From: DATDVH01 sp035290045
GTDB taxonomy: Bacteria; Patescibacteriota; Microgenomatia; UBA1406; HO2-37-13b
Assembly (NCBI GenBank): GCA_035290045.1
Contig: DATDVH010000013.1
Span: 1 to 33,499, forward strand
DNA length: 33,499 bases
Reading direction: 5' to 3'
In this document: piece after piece, positions 6,685-13,304 of the stretch
Position numbering within the stretch: the first letter of the stretch is position 1
Layout: every line of letters starts with the position of its first letter
Program-made: the position numbers and the translations under genes
Notes under the pieces: generated by a model
Told to the model about the DNA's origin: nothing
What the model saw: the letters and a program-made list of their open reading frames with translations, nothing else
Database searches by the model: none

Positions 6685-7287
6685 ATGGCGATTGTCAAAA
6701 AATTCGGATTGTTTATAGTATTCTTTACGATTTTTGGGTCAAATCTTTATTTAATATCATATGGATATACCCACTTCAATCTTTACGCTCGTGAACAAAA
6801 AATTCTTACAGAGATTGATGGAATTAAAAAAACTTCCTACACAAGTAGCTCTTCCTATAATAACAACTCTGTGCTTGGCATTGTTGCAGACTCAATCTCG
6901 GTAGGGGATGGACGAGCTGATAATCTCCGCTCTTTTTTCAGAAAACATCACTCACCACTGTATGATTTTGCTGACCTCATAGTAAAAACTTCAGATACAT
7001 ATCATTTTGACTACCGATTACTTCCCGCTATTGCAATGCAGGAATCAACACTGTGTAAATATATTCCAGAAAATTCACATAACTGCTGGGGATATGGCAT
7101 ATATGGGTCAATAGTCACCAGATTTTCTTCATATTATGAGGCAATTGAAGTAGTAGCCAACAACCTCAAATCAAATTATTTGGATAAAGGGTATACTACT
7201 CCAGAACTTATTATGAGTAAATATACCCCGCGTTCACCGGGTAGTTGGGCTCGTAGTATTAACTTATTTATCACTTCAATGGAGTAA
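6685..7287 (+). CDS. membrane-anchored lysozyme-like / glucosaminidase-fold protein (first of a pair)
   Basis: A 200-residue protein with an N-terminal membrane segment (about residues 7-27) and no lipobox, so it is probably anchored facing outside. After a Ser/Asn-rich linker (51-62) comes a lysozyme-like domain of about 110 residues: YDFADLIVKTSDTYHFDYRL, LPAIAMQESTLCKY with the likely catalytic E120, NCWGYGIYG, then YYEAIEVVANNLKSNYLDKGY. The pattern E-S-x-x-x…N…WG…F…A resembles endo-beta-N-acetylglucosaminidase and transglycosylase domains that cut peptidoglycan glycan strands. The next gene encodes a clear relative. Cysteines at 124 and 134 flank the catalytic region and may form a disulfide. 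The exact bond cut is unknown. Confidence 0.75.
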   Translation: MAIVKKFGLFIVFFTIFGSNLYLISYGYTHFNLYAREQKILTEIDGIKKTSYTSSSSYNNNSVLGIVADSISVGDGRADNLRSFFRKHHSPLYDFADLIVKTSDTYHFDYRLLPAIAMQESTLCKYIPENSHNCWGYGIYGSIVTRFSSYYEAIEVVANNLKSNYLDKGYTTPELIMSKYTPRSPGSWARSINLFITSME

Positions 7288-7307
7288 AAGGCGCTTCTTT
7301 TTTTCGC

Positions 7308-7335
7308 TTGACAAACCTATAACATATGGTATACT
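7308..7335 (+). promoter_or_regulatory. promoter upstream of leader hairpin
   Basis: TTGACA (7308-7313), 16 nt, TATACT (7330-7335). The predicted start of transcription is about 7342, immediately before the long hairpin at 7343-7388. Confidence 0.75.
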
Positions 7336-7342
7336 GTCAAAT

Positions 7343-7393
7343 AGATCCTAAGGTATATAGGTATAAAACCCGATATGCTTTGGGATCTTTTTT
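7343..7393 (+). terminator. terminator-like hairpin in a 5' leader (possible attenuator or small hairpin RNA)
   Basis: Bases 7343-7361 pair with 7370-7388: an 11-bp lower stem (AGATCCTAAGG with CTTTGGGATCT, two G-U pairs), five further pairs (one G-U), one A-G mismatch and two G-C pairs, closed by an 8-nt loop. Six T follow from 7388. This has the form of an intrinsic terminator, but it sits between a good promoter and the start of the second lysozyme-like gene. It could be an attenuator, a short structured RNA, or a terminator of the upstream gene that coincides with this promoter. Confidence 0.7.
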
Positions 7394-7413
7394 AATTGGA
7401 GCAATATATAAAT

Positions 7414-7968
7414 ATGAAAAAAATACTGTATATAGTTCTATTTATACTCATTTTTGCTTCCCATGGAAGTGAAGTCTTCGCTCGTGACGCTATGTCAGGA
7501 GGATCTGCGGATATTGTGTACGAATCAAAAACAGCAGGGAACGATCAGACTACTAATAAAGTGCTTATTAAAAAAACCGTCATTAAGAAACTACTTAATC
7601 AATATAATTCCCCCCTGATCGAAAGTACCGATGTGTTTATAGACGCGTGCGTCAAATATAATCTTGACTGTTATCTTCTTCCTGCCATCGCTGGACTTGA
7701 ATCTACTTTTGGTAAATTCATATATCCTAACTCCTATAATCCATTTGGTTGGGGAAGAGGATACATGATGTTCTCTCGATGGGAAGAAGCCATCAATGCA
7801 GTCGCGAAAGGCTTAAGGGAACGATATGTGAATCGCGGCGCCCAAGACACCGCACAAATCGGTCGCATATATTCTGAATCGCCTACATGGGCAGTTAGAG
7901 TTGAATTTTTGAAAAAACAGTTTTATAATGAAGAAAGTAAAATGAAAGAAATAAATTTCGCATTATAA
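7414..7968 (+). CDS. secreted lysozyme-like / glucosaminidase-fold protein (second of a pair)
   Basis: 184 residues from ATG 7414; an upstream TTG at 7396 would add six residues before the signal peptide and is less likely. A signal peptide is plain: MKK, hydrophobic 4-16, and a probable cut after VFA (residue 23). The catalytic domain matches the preceding protein: VFIDACVKYNLDCYL, LPAIAGLESTFGKF with E96, NPFGWGRGYMMF, then WEEAINAVAKGLRERYVNRG. It probably acts on peptidoglycan outside the membrane. The two genes look like an old duplication, with one product anchored and the other exported. A GGAG at 7398-7401, 12 nt before the ATG, is a weak ribosome site. Expression probably depends on whether transcription passes the leader hairpin. 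Confidence 0.75.
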   Translation: MKKILYIVLFILIFASHGSEVFARDAMSGGSADIVYESKTAGNDQTTNKVLIKKTVIKKLLNQYNSPLIESTDVFIDACVKYNLDCYLLPAIAGLESTFGKFIYPNSYNPFGWGRGYMMFSRWEEAINAVAKGLRERYVNRGAQDTAQIGRIYSESPTWAVRVEFLKKQFYNEESKMKEINFAL

Positions 7969-7978
7969 AATATTTAAG

Positions 7979-8002
7979 ATTGCTGGAATTGGTACACCCA
8001 CC
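7979..8002 (+). other. possible tRNA-Leu 5' fragment
   Basis: Ten bases before tRNA-Leu the sequence TTGCTGGAATTGGTACACCC resembles the D-arm of bacterial tRNA-Leu genes (…TGGTGGAATTGGTAGACACG). No acceptor, anticodon or T-arm follows. It may be a decayed partial copy next to the intact gene, or coincidence. Confidence 0.3.
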
Positions 8003-8011
8003 TAAACCAAA

Positions 8012-8093
8012 GCCGGAATGGCGAAATTGGCAGACGCGTACGGTTTAGAACCGTATGGGGTAACCCATAGAGGTTCAAGTCCTCTTTCCGGCA
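8012..8093 (+). tRNA. tRNA-Leu (anticodon UAG)
   Basis: Acceptor GCCGGAA/TTCCGGC, anticodon stem TACGG/CCGTA around loop TTTAGAA (anticodon TAG), a long class II variable arm (TGGGGTAACCCAT), T-arm AGAGG-TTCAAGT-CCTCT, discriminator A. The long variable arm confirms leucine type. CCA is not encoded. Confidence 0.94.
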
Positions 8094-8158
8094 CTGCTTC
8101 ATTGAGCGGACTCAACGAGCAAGGCGTATTAAAGAACGCTTGAAAAACGATAAAAAAT

Positions 8159-9037
8159 ATGCACAATTTTACAAAAAAAATTCTTCCGAAACATACTATG
8201 GAATATACCATCACTATTCCAAAGGATACCATAGAAAAAAAATGCGATCAGACAATAGCTCTTATGGCACAAGAGACTGAGATAGCAGGCTTCAGAAAGG
8301 GCAAAGCTCCTCTTGACATCGCAAAAAGAGAAATCAAAAAAGATAAGGTCTACGAACACATATTGCAAAATATGCTTCCTGATATGTATCAAGAGCTCAT
8401 AAAGACAGAAAACCTCAAACCTATCGTATCACCTCGGATAGAACTTGTTCACGCGAAAGAAGGAGAAGATTGGCACGTTAAGATAACTATAGCCGAAAAA
8501 CCAGTAATAAACCTTAATCAGTATAAAGAACACGTGAAAAGAGCATTATCTGAACATAAAAAAGAAGATATTTGGATACCAGGAAAACCAAAAAACACTA
8601 CAGAAAAAGCTCCTCAAGAAAAAGAAGAACAGAAAAATAAAATGACCCAAATCGTCTTAGATATACTTTTAAAAAATAGTACTATTGAAATCTCACAGTT
8701 ACTTATAGAAAGTGAGCTTGAAAAACGTCTCACTCAGTTAGTTGACGATGTGAGAAAAATTGGTTTGAACGTTGAGACATACCTTAAGTCAAAAAATGAA
8801 ACTATAGAGAGTATAAAGGGTAAGTTTACAAAAGAAATAGAGAATATGTATACACTTGAGTTTATGTTGGGAGAAATTGCTGAGATAGAACACATCGCCG
8901 TTGACAACAAGGATATTGAGGATTTTTTTTCTCTTATCAAAGACGAAAAAGCACGTGAAGAAGCGAAAAAAAACGCCTACTTCTATGCTACTATTTTACG
9001 TCGTCAGAAAACGCTTGACTATCTTCTGTCTTTATGA
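8159..9037 (+). CDS. tig: trigger factor, short form lacking the PPIase domain
   Basis: A ribosome-bound chaperone of 292 residues. The N-terminal ribosome-binding domain (about 1-120) carries the signature GFRKGKAP at residues 44-51. It is followed directly by the C-terminal helical cradle (about 160-292: LDILLKNSTIEISQLLIESELEKR…EFMLGEIAEIEHIAVDNKDIEDFF). The FKBP-type prolyl isomerase domain found between them in normal trigger factor (430-450 residues) is absent. A charged linker of about 40 residues, rich in K and E, stands in its place. The chaperone should still bind nascent chains. It lies 65 nt after tRNA-Leu with no obvious promoter of its own. I kept the first ATG because the residues between it and the second (M14) resemble the normal beta-strand start. 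Confidence 0.85.
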   Translation: MHNFTKKILPKHTMEYTITIPKDTIEKKCDQTIALMAQETEIAGFRKGKAPLDIAKREIKKDKVYEHILQNMLPDMYQELIKTENLKPIVSPRIELVHAKEGEDWHVKITIAEKPVINLNQYKEHVKRALSEHKKEDIWIPGKPKNTTEKAPQEKEEQKNKMTQIVLDILLKNSTIEISQLLIESELEKRLTQLVDDVRKIGLNVETYLKSKNETIESIKGKFTKEIENMYTLEFMLGEIAEIEHIAVDNKDIEDFFSLIKDEKAREEAKKNAYFYATILRRQKTLDYLLSL

Positions 9038-9043
9038 TAAAAT
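9014..9043 (+). promoter_or_regulatory. leaderless promoter of the 9050 gene
   Basis: TTGACT (9014-9019), 18 nt, TAAAAT (9038-9043). The ATG at 9050 is 6 nt past the -10 box and is the predicted first transcribed base. The promoter overlaps the trigger factor stop codon. Confidence 0.65.
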
Positions 9044-9049
9044 CGGGGC

Positions 9050-9616
9050 ATGAATTATAATGCACCAGCAAGTAAAAAACCAAGTTCGCACAGAAAAAAT
9101 CCGCTTGAGAAAACACGTGAAAATGATTTCTTTGATCAATTGTTCGGATCTCAAAAAAGGGCAACACAACAGGAAAAAAGACCTGTCTCTATGACGAGTG
9201 AGGAAAACAGAAAAGCTTCTCCACAGCGTAAAGAATTTACTATATTTGCGAGCGACTCTCACTCTGAAAATTATGAAATACCACGACAAATAAAACAGTT
9301 AGGTGAAGAAGTCAGGAGTGCTGTGCAACAGCTGAAAAAAACACAAAAAGCTCTTGATCATCAGATACTGCAGGTTGAGAAACAAACTATTGAAGCAATG
9401 CCTCAAAAAGGAGGCATCTATCATGTGCATTTCTTGGAAAAATTACTCTTATTTATTCGTCTGATTCAGTCAAAAACTGGAGAAGCAAAAACATGGCTTT
9501 CTGCCATGCAGTCCAAAAAGAAAAAACGAGGATCAGCATTTTCCTCACGCTCTAAACAAAAAGGCACTCAATACTCCCTATCCCAAGAATTATCTACAGC
9601 ACGAGCGGTACAATAA
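9050..9616 (+). CDS. conserved CPR protein of unknown function (possibly DUF5660-like)
   Basis: A 188-residue, strongly basic protein without a membrane segment. The first ~75 residues look disordered (K, S, Q, N). Residues ~78-115 are predicted coiled helix (PRQIKQLGEEVRSAVQQLKK). The only well-structured part is MPQKGGIYHVHFLEKLLLFI followed by RLIQSKTGEAKTWL (about 117-150). The tail is again basic and Ser-rich. I recall proteins with a 'QKGG-YH-FFE-L' block and basic ends in Microgenomates (DUF5660), but cannot check it. An RNA- or DNA-associated role would fit the charge, yet is only a guess. It has its own promoter overlapping the end of tig. Confidence 0.65.
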   Translation: MNYNAPASKKPSSHRKNPLEKTRENDFFDQLFGSQKRATQQEKRPVSMTSEENRKASPQRKEFTIFASDSHSENYEIPRQIKQLGEEVRSAVQQLKKTQKALDHQILQVEKQTIEAMPQKGGIYHVHFLEKLLLFIRLIQSKTGEAKTWLSAMQSKKKKRGSAFSSRSKQKGTQYSLSQELSTARAVQ

Positions 9617-9666
9617 AATCCTTCACTATTTTTCCGCATTCTCTGCTACAATAATTGCTACAATAA

Positions 9667-9742
9667 GACCGCTTAGCTCAGTTGGCAGAGCATTGCATTG
9701 ACATTGCAAAGGCCGATGGTTCAAGTCCATCAGCGGTCACCA
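9667..9742 (+). tRNA. tRNA-Val (anticodon GAC) with encoded CCA
   Basis: Acceptor GACCGCT/AGCGGTC, D stem GCTC/GAGC, anticodon stem TTGCA/TGCAA around loop TTGACAT (anticodon GAC), T-arm GATGG-TTCAAGT-CCATC, discriminator A and an encoded CCA (9740-9742). It is the only one of the five tRNAs here with CCA in the DNA. Two TACAAT boxes lie upstream (9647-9652 and 9659-9664). Confidence 0.95.
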
Positions 9743-10273
9743 ATGATTGAAAAAGCATTTAAGCTAAAATTAAGGGGAAAGGCGCGTGTGTTTATTGATT
9801 GGGCAAACGTATATGGATGGAAAAAATCATTAAAAGCTGAAGTGAATCCGAGAAAACTGTATCGTCATTGTAAATCGTATAAAGAAACAAAATTAATCAG
9901 TCTTTATTACGGGACAGATACACATGAAAAATCTAAGTTATTTTTACAAAACGTAAAACGGATTGGATTTTAAGTAAAAACAAAACCAGTCAAATACATT
10001 TTCATAGCAGAGATGAATGGAAAAAAGATGTATAGAAGAAAATGCGACTTTGATATGGAAATTTGTATTGATGTGCATGAGTTGCTGAAAAAAGATTTTC
10101 AATCTTTTATATTTTTAACTGGTGACGGCGATTTTGAACCTTTATATAAATTAATTATTAGAGAAAACAAACAAATAGTAGTTATTTATGCATCAGGACA
10201 TTTAGGAAGAGAAATTTGGAATTTAAAGAAAGGAGTTTTCAAAACAGAAATTAACAAATTCCCTGTATTTTAA
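9743..10273 (+). pseudogene. NYN (PIN-like, LabA/DUF88) nuclease gene interrupted by an in-frame TAA
   Basis: One reading frame covers a complete NYN domain but has TAA at 9971-9973. The first part holds ARVFIDWANVYGW (D and N of the active site) and KETKLISLYYGTD. After the stop the same frame continues VKTKPVKYIFIAEMNGKK, then KCDFDMEICIDVHELL and FIFLTGDGDFEPLY, which carry the later active-site aspartates, and ends at 10273. Both halves together look like a normal ~176-residue member, and a lysine (AAA) at the stop would restore it. NYN proteins are metal-dependent RNases. ATG 9743 is the base right after the CCA of tRNA-Val, so the mRNA would be released by tRNA processing. It is either a recent nonsense mutation, a read-through gene or a base error. 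The second half could also restart at ATG 10013. Confidence 0.8.
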
Positions 10274-10280
10274 AAAATGT

Positions 10281-10298
10281 CCCCACCTTTCGGTGGGG
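10281..10298 (+). terminator. hairpin after the NYN gene
   Basis: CCCCACC and GGTGGGG pair perfectly around a TTTC loop, 7 nt after the NYN stop. The downstream sequence is T-rich but not a clean T-run, so this is a probable, imperfect terminator. It separates the NYN gene from thrS. Confidence 0.6.
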
Positions 10299-10362
10299 CG
10301 CGATTATTCTTATTTAATCACAATTTTTAATTTTTGTCAATAGCATTTCCTAAAAAAATGGT

Positions 10363-12138
10363 ATGGAAAATAAAAAGAAATATTTAGACTATCTTCGGCA
10401 TTCATGCGCACATCTTTTGGCGGCGGCAGTGCTTGAACTTTTCCCCGATACCAAACATGCGATCGGTCCTGCCATTGAAAACGGATTTTATTATGATTTT
10501 GATTTTACAGCACCTCTCTCTGAAAAAGATTTGTTGGTAATTGAAAAAAAAATGAGAGAAATAGTCTCATCATGGAATGATTTTACCCGACATGAAGTTA
10601 ATGAAGAACAGGCGAAAAAAGAGTTTAGTCATAACCCATATAAACAGGAACTGATCAATGAATTTTCAAGAGAGAATAAAACGCTCACCCTCTATCAATC
10701 AGGTAATTATAAGGATCTCTGTCGTGGAGGTCATATTGATAGTCCAAAAAAAGAATTGCAGTATTTTAAGCTTCTCTCAATAGCAGGAGCATATTGGAGG
10801 GGAGATGAAAAAAACAAAATGTTGACTCGTATTTACGGCACATGTTTTCCCACAAAAAAAGAACTTGATGATCATCTTTGGCAGATTGAGGAAGCAAAAA
10901 AACGAGATCATAGAAAACTTGGGAAAGAACTGGATCTTTTTATATTTTCAGATTTGGTTGGAAAAGGACTCCCTCTTTTTACACCAAAAGGCACAATAGT
11001 CAGAGAACTTTTAAATGATTTCTCACAGAAATTGCGTCTTGATCAGGGATTTCAAAAAGTATGGACACCACATATCACCAAATCTGATTTGTATAAAACC
11101 TCAGGACATTGGGATAAATTTGGTGATGAACTTTTTCTTGTACAGAGTCAGGAGACACACGAACAATTAGTGATGAAACCTATGAATTGTCCCCACCATC
11201 AACAAATCTATGCTTCAAAATCACGAAGCTATAAAGACCTTCCTATCAAATATCTTGAAACCACGACAATTTACCGCGATGAAAAAGCCGGAGAGATGAT
11301 TGGATTATCACGCGTGAGATCAGTCACTCAAGACGACAGCCATATTTTTTGTGCTCCGAATCAAATAAATACTATATATACGATGCTCATCACAATTGTA
11401 AAAACTTTTTACGATGCACTGAAAATGAAATATAGAGCGCGTCTTTCATTCAGAGATGAAACAAACGTAAAACAATATCTCGGTGATGAAACATTATGGA
11501 AAAAAGCTCAAACTACATTACTTGATATTGCAAAACATAATACACTTGATTATTTTGTAGCCGTGGGAGAAGCGGCATTTTATGGTCCTAAAATAGATTT
11601 TATGGTGGAGGATGCTTTGGGACGAAGTTGGCAACTTGCTACACCCCAATTAGATTTTGTCCAACCACAGCGTTTTGGACTCAAATATGTTGATACCGAT
11701 GGAAAAGAACAAACCCCCGTCATGATTCATTTTGCACTTATGGGATCACTTGAAAGATTTTTATCAATCTATATTGAACATATCGGAGGAGCGTTCCCAC
11801 TCTGGCTTTCTCCACTTCAAGTTGCAGTACTTCCTGTGTCTTCCAAATTTCATGAGTATGCACACACGATATATACTCAACTCATTGATCATGGGATACG
11901 CACTTCCCTCAATGCAGACAATAAAACACTTGGTGCAAGGATACGAGATGAGACCTTGCAAAAAATACCTTTTATGATTATAATAGGAGAAAAGGAAATA
12001 CAAAGTCAAAAATCAAAAATTAAAAGTTCTAAAAATATGTTTATATCAGTCAGAACAAGAGAAGGTGAGAATAGGGGAACAACAACACTTTATGAGTTTG
12101 TACACACATTAAAAGAATACATTGATAAAAAATTATAG
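10363..12138 (+). CDS. thrS: threonyl-tRNA synthetase without TGS domain
   Basis: A 591-residue synthetase that charges tRNA-Thr. It starts directly with the editing (N2) domain: H14-SCA-H18 and CRGGH (120-124), the residues that hydrolyse Ser-tRNA-Thr. The usual N-terminal TGS domain of about 60 residues is missing. Class II core: zinc ligands C276 (PMNCPHH), H327 (QDDSH) and H456 (PVMIHFALMGSLER). Most family members have arginine after that last histidine, here F457. The anticodon-binding domain runs from about 485. Its loop at 546-559 (QSQKSKIKSSKNMF) is longer than usual and is encoded by an A-rich repeat-like stretch. The gene heads the thrS-infC-rpmI-rplT-pheS-pheT run and overlaps infC by 17 nt. 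Confidence 0.95.
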   Translation: MENKKKYLDYLRHSCAHLLAAAVLELFPDTKHAIGPAIENGFYYDFDFTAPLSEKDLLVIEKKMREIVSSWNDFTRHEVNEEQAKKEFSHNPYKQELINEFSRENKTLTLYQSGNYKDLCRGGHIDSPKKELQYFKLLSIAGAYWRGDEKNKMLTRIYGTCFPTKKELDDHLWQIEEAKKRDHRKLGKELDLFIFSDLVGKGLPLFTPKGTIVRELLNDFSQKLRLDQGFQKVWTPHITKSDLYKTSGHWDKFGDELFLVQSQETHEQLVMKPMNCPHHQQIYASKSRSYKDLPIKYLETTTIYRDEKAGEMIGLSRVRSVTQDDSHIFCAPNQINTIYTMLITIVKTFYDALKMKYRARLSFRDETNVKQYLGDETLWKKAQTTLLDIAKHNTLDYFVAVGEAAFYGPKIDFMVEDALGRSWQLATPQLDFVQPQRFGLKYVDTDGKEQTPVMIHFALMGSLERFLSIYIEHIGGAFPLWLSPLQVAVLPVSSKFHEYAHTIYTQLIDHGIRTSLNADNKTLGARIRDETLQKIPFMIIIGEKEIQSQKSKIKSSKNMFISVRTREGENRGTTTLYEFVHTLKEYIDKKL

Positions 12139-12703
12139 AAGAGTCCCGTCGCACTATCGTACGCGCAATTACCGCACTCATAATGCGGATAAATATAATC
12201 GTTACGTGATTAATGATCGCATACAGGCAAATTCAATGAGACTCATAGACGATAAGGGAAAACAAATAGCTATATTATCTCGTCAGGAAGCATTTAATAT
12301 CGCTCAAGAAAAACAATTAGATCTCGTACTTATCACTAATCAGGTAGAACCACCTGTCGTGAAATTGATAGAATTTAATAAATTTTTATATCAAGAAAAC
12401 AAAAAGCAACAAGAAGCAAAAAAAGGGAGCAAAAAATCAGGTATTAAAGATATTAAATTATCCCTTTTTATCGGTAAAGGCGATTTTGATAGGTTAGTTA
12501 AGAAAGCGCGCGAGTTTCTTGAAAACGGACATCAGGTACGCATTGGTCTTTTACTAAAAGGAAGAGAGATGGGTAAAAAACCAATGGGATTTGATCTCAT
12601 CAGTCAGTACATCAAATCAATCGGAGAAGTAAGCCTATCACATGAACCAAAAATGCAAGGAAGAGTGATCATAGCAGTTATTGGGAGGAAAAAAACTGTA
12701 TAA
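12122..12703 (+). CDS. infC: translation initiation factor IF-3
   Basis: IF-3 keeps the 30S subunit free of 50S and checks the start codon. The N-terminal domain has YVINDRIQANSMRLIDDKGKQ (about 28-48). The linker holds KFLYQENKKQQEAKKG, and the C-terminal domain has GREMGKKPMGFDLI. No ATG is in frame before M39, so the start must be non-AUG: TTG at 12122 (193 residues, 17-nt overlap with thrS), ATA at 12125, or GTG at 12206 (165 residues, close to Bacillus length). I keep TTG 12122 because the extra basic stretch HYRTRNYRTHNADKYNRY looks like the N-terminal extension I recall in CPR IF-3. Rare start codons are a known means of infC self-regulation in Escherichia coli, so the odd start may be functional. 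Confidence 0.9.
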   Translation: MIKNYRRVPSHYRTRNYRTHNADKYNRYVINDRIQANSMRLIDDKGKQIAILSRQEAFNIAQEKQLDLVLITNQVEPPVVKLIEFNKFLYQENKKQQEAKKGSKKSGIKDIKLSLFIGKGDFDRLVKKAREFLENGHQVRIGLLLKGREMGKKPMGFDLISQYIKSIGEVSLSHEPKMQGRVIIAVIGRKKTV

Positions 12704-12716
12704 AATAAACTTATAT

Positions 12717-12911
12717 ATGAATAAACATAAAACAAGAAAATCAGCAGTAAAACGATTCAAAGTAACTAAAAATAAAAAAGTGCTCCATCGTTCTCATGGA
12801 GCACGCCATCTGAAAAGTAAAAAAGGTAAGAAGCGGTTGCGTCATCTTAAACAAATAAAACAAATGCACGGAATGCACAAAAAGAAAATATTAAAAATGC
12901 TCGGAAGGTAA
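12717..12911 (+). CDS. rpmI: 50S ribosomal protein L35
   Basis: 64 residues starting MNKHKTRKSAVKRFKVT, the typical L35 opening, with RSHGARHLKSKKGKKRLRHL in the middle. It binds 23S rRNA. The start at ATG 12717 is preferred over an upstream frame extension at 12681. It lies 13 nt after infC in the conserved infC-rpmI-rplT order. Confidence 0.94.
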   Translation: MNKHKTRKSAVKRFKVTKNKKVLHRSHGARHLKSKKGKKRLRHLKQIKQMHGMHKKKILKMLGR

Positions 12912-12959
12912 GTTTTTTTAAATTTTTTATATTTTATTTTTTATATTTAATCTATATCT

Positions 12960-13304
12960 ATGGTTAGAGTAAAAGGAGGAATAACCACAAGAAGGAGACA
13001 TAAAAAAATATTAGGACAAGCAAAAGGCTATCGCATGACACGCCACAAACAGATAAAAAAAGCATATGAGGCAGTACTTCATGCGGGTGAATATGCATAC
13101 CAAGGACGCAAAAAAAGAAAAGCAGATTTTAGGAGACTCTGGATTATACGAATGAATGCGGCAGTACGTCCACTTGGATTAACGTATAGTACTTTTATCG
13201 CCCGACTTAAGACAAAAAAAATTGACCTTGATAGAAAAATATTAGCGAAAATAGCAGTTGAACACCCGCTTGTATTCAAACATATAGTGGAAAAAGTAAA
13301 ATGA
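12960..13304 (+). CDS. rplT: 50S ribosomal protein L20
   Basis: 114 residues: MVRVKGGITTRRRHKKILGQ, then AKGYRMTRHKQIKKA, and RKRKADFRRLWIIRMNAAVR, all standard L20 blocks. L20 binds 23S rRNA early in assembly and in several bacteria represses its own operon. The 48-nt gap before it is almost pure A/T with several TATATT-like boxes and may hold a secondary promoter; no hairpin is seen. The gene overlaps pheS by 4 nt (ATGA). Confidence 0.96.
   Translation: MVRVKGGITTRRRHKKILGQAKGYRMTRHKQIKKAYEAVLHAGEYAYQGRKKRKADFRRLWIIRMNAAVRPLGLTYSTFIARLKTKKIDLDRKILAKIAVEHPLVFKHIVEKVK

Noticed and set aside
8002..8392. Minus-strand frames across tRNA-Leu and the start of tig
   Set aside because: They are antisense to a tRNA and to well-supported trigger factor sequence, and no promoter was found for them.
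9698..9742. ATG 9698 as start of the NYN gene
   Set aside because: The codons lie within tRNA-Val. ATG 9743 directly after CCA gives the normal domain start.
10277..10330. 17-codon frame over the hairpin at 10281
   Set aside because: It is encoded mostly by the inverted repeat, with no promoter or conserved features.
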